From contig JAADGA010000080.1 in assembly GCA_013152615.1 (NCBI GenBank), positions 1 to 6,969 on the forward strand: DNA of 6,969 nt, in the 5' to 3' direction. The DNA is from Alphaproteobacteria bacterium. GTDB lineage: Bacteria; Pseudomonadota; Alphaproteobacteria; Sphingomonadales; Emcibacteraceae. The translations under genes and the position numbers were made by a program. Numbering within the stretch: position 1 is the stretch's first letter; each line of letters opens with the position of its first letter. The notes beneath the pieces are model-generated. The model worked only from the letters and a program-made list of their open reading frames with translations, was not told the DNA's origin and ran no database searches. This document shows, one piece after another, positions 5,233 through 6,969 of the stretch.

Positions 5233-6128
5233 TGACTAACTGTAAACTCTCGTTCGGCCCGTTGCTGTTCAACTGGAGCCCGGATAAAATCCGTGATTTC
5301 TATTTTGCCGTTGCTGACGAGGCACCGGTTGATTATGTCTATCTGGGTGAAGTGGTCTGTGCCAAGCGCCACAAAAATAATGGCCATCTGCCGGAGATAA
5401 TCGAGCGGCTGGAAAAAGCCGGCAAGCGTGTCATTCTGTCCGGGCTGATCCTTATTCTTGATGATCGCGATATGGCGCTGATGGAGGATGCGGCCGCGAT
5501 GGCCCCGGACTATCTGGTCGAAGCCAATGACCTGACACTGGTCAGCCGCCTCCGTGGGCAGGATCACGCCATCGGCCCCTATGTTAATATCTATAATGAA
5601 ACCAGCCTGAAATATTATGAAACCGGCGGTGCCAGCAGAATTTCCCTGCCGCCCGAGCTACCGGCTGACAGCCTGAAAGTGTTGGCGGCGGCGGCCACAG
5701 CGGATCTTGAAGTTCAGGTGTTCGGACGGATGCCGCTGGCGATTTCCGCCCGCTGCTACCATGCCCGCGCCCACGGACTCCATAAGGATGGCTGCCAGTA
5801 TATCTGTGATCAGGACCCCGACGGGCTCACAGTCAATACCATGGACGGCCAGCCATTCCTTGCCATCAACGGCCTGCAAACCCTGTCTCACCGCTATGGT
5901 AATCTGCTGGCGGAATTGCCGGAGCTTGCCGCCATGGGAATTCATAATTTCCGCCTGTCGCCCCATGATGTCGATATGGTTAAAATCTGCAGCATATTTC
6001 GTGACCGTCTTGATGGCAAACTCAGTCTGGAAGAAGCGAATAAAATCCTTGAGGAAGAATTATTTGCCCTCGACTTCGCCAACGGCTATTATCACAATAT
6101 TGCCGGCCTGAAACAGGTCGAAGGGTGA
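5223..6128 (+). CDS. ubiV: UbiV, U32-family subunit of the O2-independent ubiquinone hydroxylase
   Basis: A 301-aa U32-family protein, similar in length to E. coli UbiV (YhbV, about 292 aa). The opening KLSFGPLLFNW at 8-18 parallels the E. coli start YSLGPVLYYW. Cysteines C46, C178, C191 and C195 reproduce the E. coli cluster ligands C39, C180, C193 and C197, including the 13 and 4 residue spacings. FRLSPHD at 243-249 is a family block near the C-terminus. Known: it partners UbiU in anaerobic ring hydroxylation of ubiquinone precursors. Two starts are possible. The ATG at 5223 overlaps ubiU by 10 bases and has GGAG 13 bases upstream. The ATG at 5232 (residue 4) forms a TGATG junction with the ubiU stop, typical of coupling, and matches the E. 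coli N-terminus better. The longer form is given; the start is uncertain by three codons. Confidence 0.95.
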   Translation: MDVMTNCKLSFGPLLFNWSPDKIRDFYFAVADEAPVDYVYLGEVVCAKRHKNNGHLPEIIERLEKAGKRVILSGLILILDDRDMALMEDAAAMAPDYLVEANDLTLVSRLRGQDHAIGPYVNIYNETSLKYYETGGASRISLPPELPADSLKVLAAAATADLEVQVFGRMPLAISARCYHARAHGLHKDGCQYICDQDPDGLTVNTMDGQPFLAINGLQTLSHRYGNLLAELPELAAMGIHNFRLSPHDVDMVKICSIFRDRLDGKLSLEEANKILEEELFALDFANGYYHNIAGLKQVEG

Positions 6129-6160
6129 AAAAATAATATAGACAATCATATCAGGGCCAT

Positions 6161-6808
6161 ATGGATTCATACACAAAGCTTCTTGACGGATACCATAAAT
6201 TTCGGCAGAAATATCAGCAAGACACCGTTTGGCGGCAGCGGGCCAAGGACAAGCAAAGCCCGGAAATCATGATCATCGCCTGTAGCGACAGCCGGGTCAA
6301 TCCGGTGATCCTCACCGGGGCCGGTCTTGGTGAAATTTTCGTGGTTAATAATATTGCCAATCTGGTGCCGCCCTATAAAAAATATGGCAATAGCTACCAT
6401 GGCACCAGTGCCGCCATTGAATATGCCGTCATCCAGTTACGGGTCAGGCACATTATTATTATGGGTCATAGCGGCTGTGGCGGCATTCGCACCCTGCTCA
6501 CGGAGCATGAAGAGCCTGAACCGCGCCCGGATGCACATTACAGCTTTATCCGGCCATGGATGAAAATTGTCAATGAGGCCGCCGACTTTACCACTTCTGA
6601 AAAATCCGTGCTGGATACGGATATATTGGCCGCCGTCTGTGAACGACGCGCCAGCATGATATCACTGCATAATCTGAAGGGTTTCCCTTGGGTTGAGGAC
6701 GCCATGCGGCAAAACAGCCTGCATGTCCACGCCTGGTACTTCGATATCGCCAGCGGTGTATTGGAAGAATATGACGAAGCCGCCGGACAGTTCCAGAAAT
6801 TGGTTTAG
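6161..6808 (+). CDS. Beta-class carbonic anhydrase
   Basis: A 215-aa protein of typical bacterial beta-carbonic anhydrase length. Seen: the zinc and catalytic motif CSDSR (C41, D43, R45) and HSGCGG with H103 and C106, giving the usual Cys-His-Cys zinc site and the Asp-Arg dyad. GEIFVVNNIANLVPP at 57-71 is the conserved strand and loop that follows, and YGTSAAIEYAV-like GTSAAIEYAV lies at 81-90. It interconverts CO2 and bicarbonate in the cytoplasm; there is no signal peptide. It lies 32 bases after ubiV with no terminator between, so cotranscription is likely. AGGG 4 bases before the ATG is a ribosome site with short spacing. Inferred roles are bicarbonate supply for carboxylases or handling of CO2 from decarboxylating enzymes. 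The family is secure; I did not assign can or cynT because I cannot place it between these. Confidence 0.96.
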   Translation: MDSYTKLLDGYHKFRQKYQQDTVWRQRAKDKQSPEIMIIACSDSRVNPVILTGAGLGEIFVVNNIANLVPPYKKYGNSYHGTSAAIEYAVIQLRVRHIIIMGHSGCGGIRTLLTEHEEPEPRPDAHYSFIRPWMKIVNEAADFTTSEKSVLDTDILAAVCERRASMISLHNLKGFPWVEDAMRQNSLHVHAWYFDIASGVLEEYDEAAGQFQKLV

Positions 6809-6819
6809 AGAGTTTTTTT

Positions 6820-6845
6820 AAGGGGTGGGGGATTGCCCCCGCCTT
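6820..6845. repeat. GC-rich hairpin after the carbonic anhydrase gene, not a classical terminator
   Basis: AAGG(GG)TGGGGG at 6820-6831 can pair with CCCCCGCCTT at 6836-6845 around a four-base ATTG loop, with a two-base bulge and one G-T pair. It starts 12 bases after the carbonic anhydrase stop and could stall transcription or protect the mRNA end. The run of seven T (6813-6819) lies before the stem, not after it, so it lacks the U tract of an intrinsic terminator in either direction. It forms the left end of the larger element at 6825-6953. Confidence 0.5.
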
Positions 6846-6953
6846 ATCCAAATGAGACTCAGTAACCGAAGGCCAGAGGCCTGAGGCAAGCGCGACCGCG
6901 CGCCCGAGCTAATGCGAGGCGGGGGAGCGTGCGCGCGGGAGTGGAACCCCCAC
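6825..6953. repeat. 129-base palindromic element with inverted compound ends (REP/MITE-like)
   Basis: The left end reads GTGGGGG (6825-6831), 4 bases, then CCCCCGCC (6836-6843). The right end read on the minus strand is GTGGGGG (6953-6947), 21 bases, then CCCCCGCC (6925-6918). Both ends therefore carry the same two blocks in inverted orientation with perfect matches. The interior has a small hairpin (AGGCC-AGA-GGCCT, 6870-6882) and alternating GC runs (GCGCG and CGCGC around 6890-6901 and 6930-6937). No ORF with a plausible product is seen. Its composition differs sharply from the AT-rich edges (seven T on the left, TAATAAAAATAT on the right). This is the layout of a non-autonomous mobile or REP-like intergenic repeat; copy number cannot be judged here. 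Confidence 0.55.
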
Positions 6954-6969
6954 TAATAAAAATATACCA

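Noticed and set aside
5707..6111. 134-codon plus-strand frame inside ubiV
   Set aside because: A shifted-frame shadow of ubiV, whose own frame holds all conserved cysteines.
4228..6128. Collagenase-type or other protease function for the two U32-family proteins
   Set aside because: Cysteine spacings match the [4Fe-4S] ligands of UbiU and UbiV exactly, and the adjacent ubiT confirms the ubiquinone assignment.
6820..6845. Intrinsic terminator for the ubi-carbonic anhydrase operon
   Set aside because: The T run precedes the stem on the plus strand and becomes an A run for minus-strand transcripts, so neither direction has a U tract after the hairpin.
1..6969. tRNA, rRNA, CRISPR array, prophage or insertion-sequence gene
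   Set aside because: No tRNA-like fold, regularly spaced repeats, transposase or phage motif was found on either strand.

Overview
The window looks like a chromosomal segment of a ubiquinone-making member of Pseudomonadota, probably an alphaproteobacterium able to live with little or no oxygen. Three genes of oxygen-independent ubiquinone synthesis (ubiT, ubiU, ubiV) point to a ubiquinone-using proteobacterium. The oxygen-sensitive Fe-S oxidoreductases and a perfect FNR-type site point to microaerobic or anaerobic expression. The class assignment is inference from gene style and base composition; I did not recognise a species.

Left half, minus strand (positions 1-3111): an operon read right to left encodes 2-oxoacid:ferredoxin oxidoreductases. 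First is iorA (indolepyruvate ferredoxin oxidoreductase alpha, 619 aa). It is followed after 13 bases by an iorB homologue carrying an extra two-cluster ferredoxin domain at its C-terminus. That gene overlaps by 4 bases the start of a KorA-type alpha subunit, which runs off the left edge. The ferredoxin fused to IorB sits where a separate korD gene would be expected, so two different oxidoreductases may be joined through one shared electron carrier.

Middle (3112-3526): a 415-base AT-rich divergent regulatory region without a convincing gene of normal size. It holds a perfect FNR/Anr box at the exact class II spacing from a -10-like hexamer for ubiT, a large dyad on the iorA side, a TetR-operator-like palindrome, an 11-base tandem duplication next to the iorA ribosome binding site, and a possible 11-codon leader ORF whose stop overlaps the ubiT start.

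Right half, plus strand (3527-6808): ubiT-ubiU-ubiV, each start overlapping the previous stop, then after 32 bases a beta-class carbonic anhydrase. UbiU and UbiV keep all the cysteines known to bind their [4Fe-4S] clusters, with the E. coli spacing. UbiT has a C-terminal coiled-coil tail that the E. coli protein lacks.

Right edge (6809-6969): a GC-rich non-coding element with inverted compound ends, resembling a dispersed palindromic repeat or MITE.

The two operons plausibly serve the same low-oxygen lifestyle: ferredoxin-linked oxidation of aryl-pyruvates and 2-oxoacids on one side, ubiquinone made without O2 for anaerobic respiration on the other. Carbonic anhydrase may handle the CO2/bicarbonate balance.
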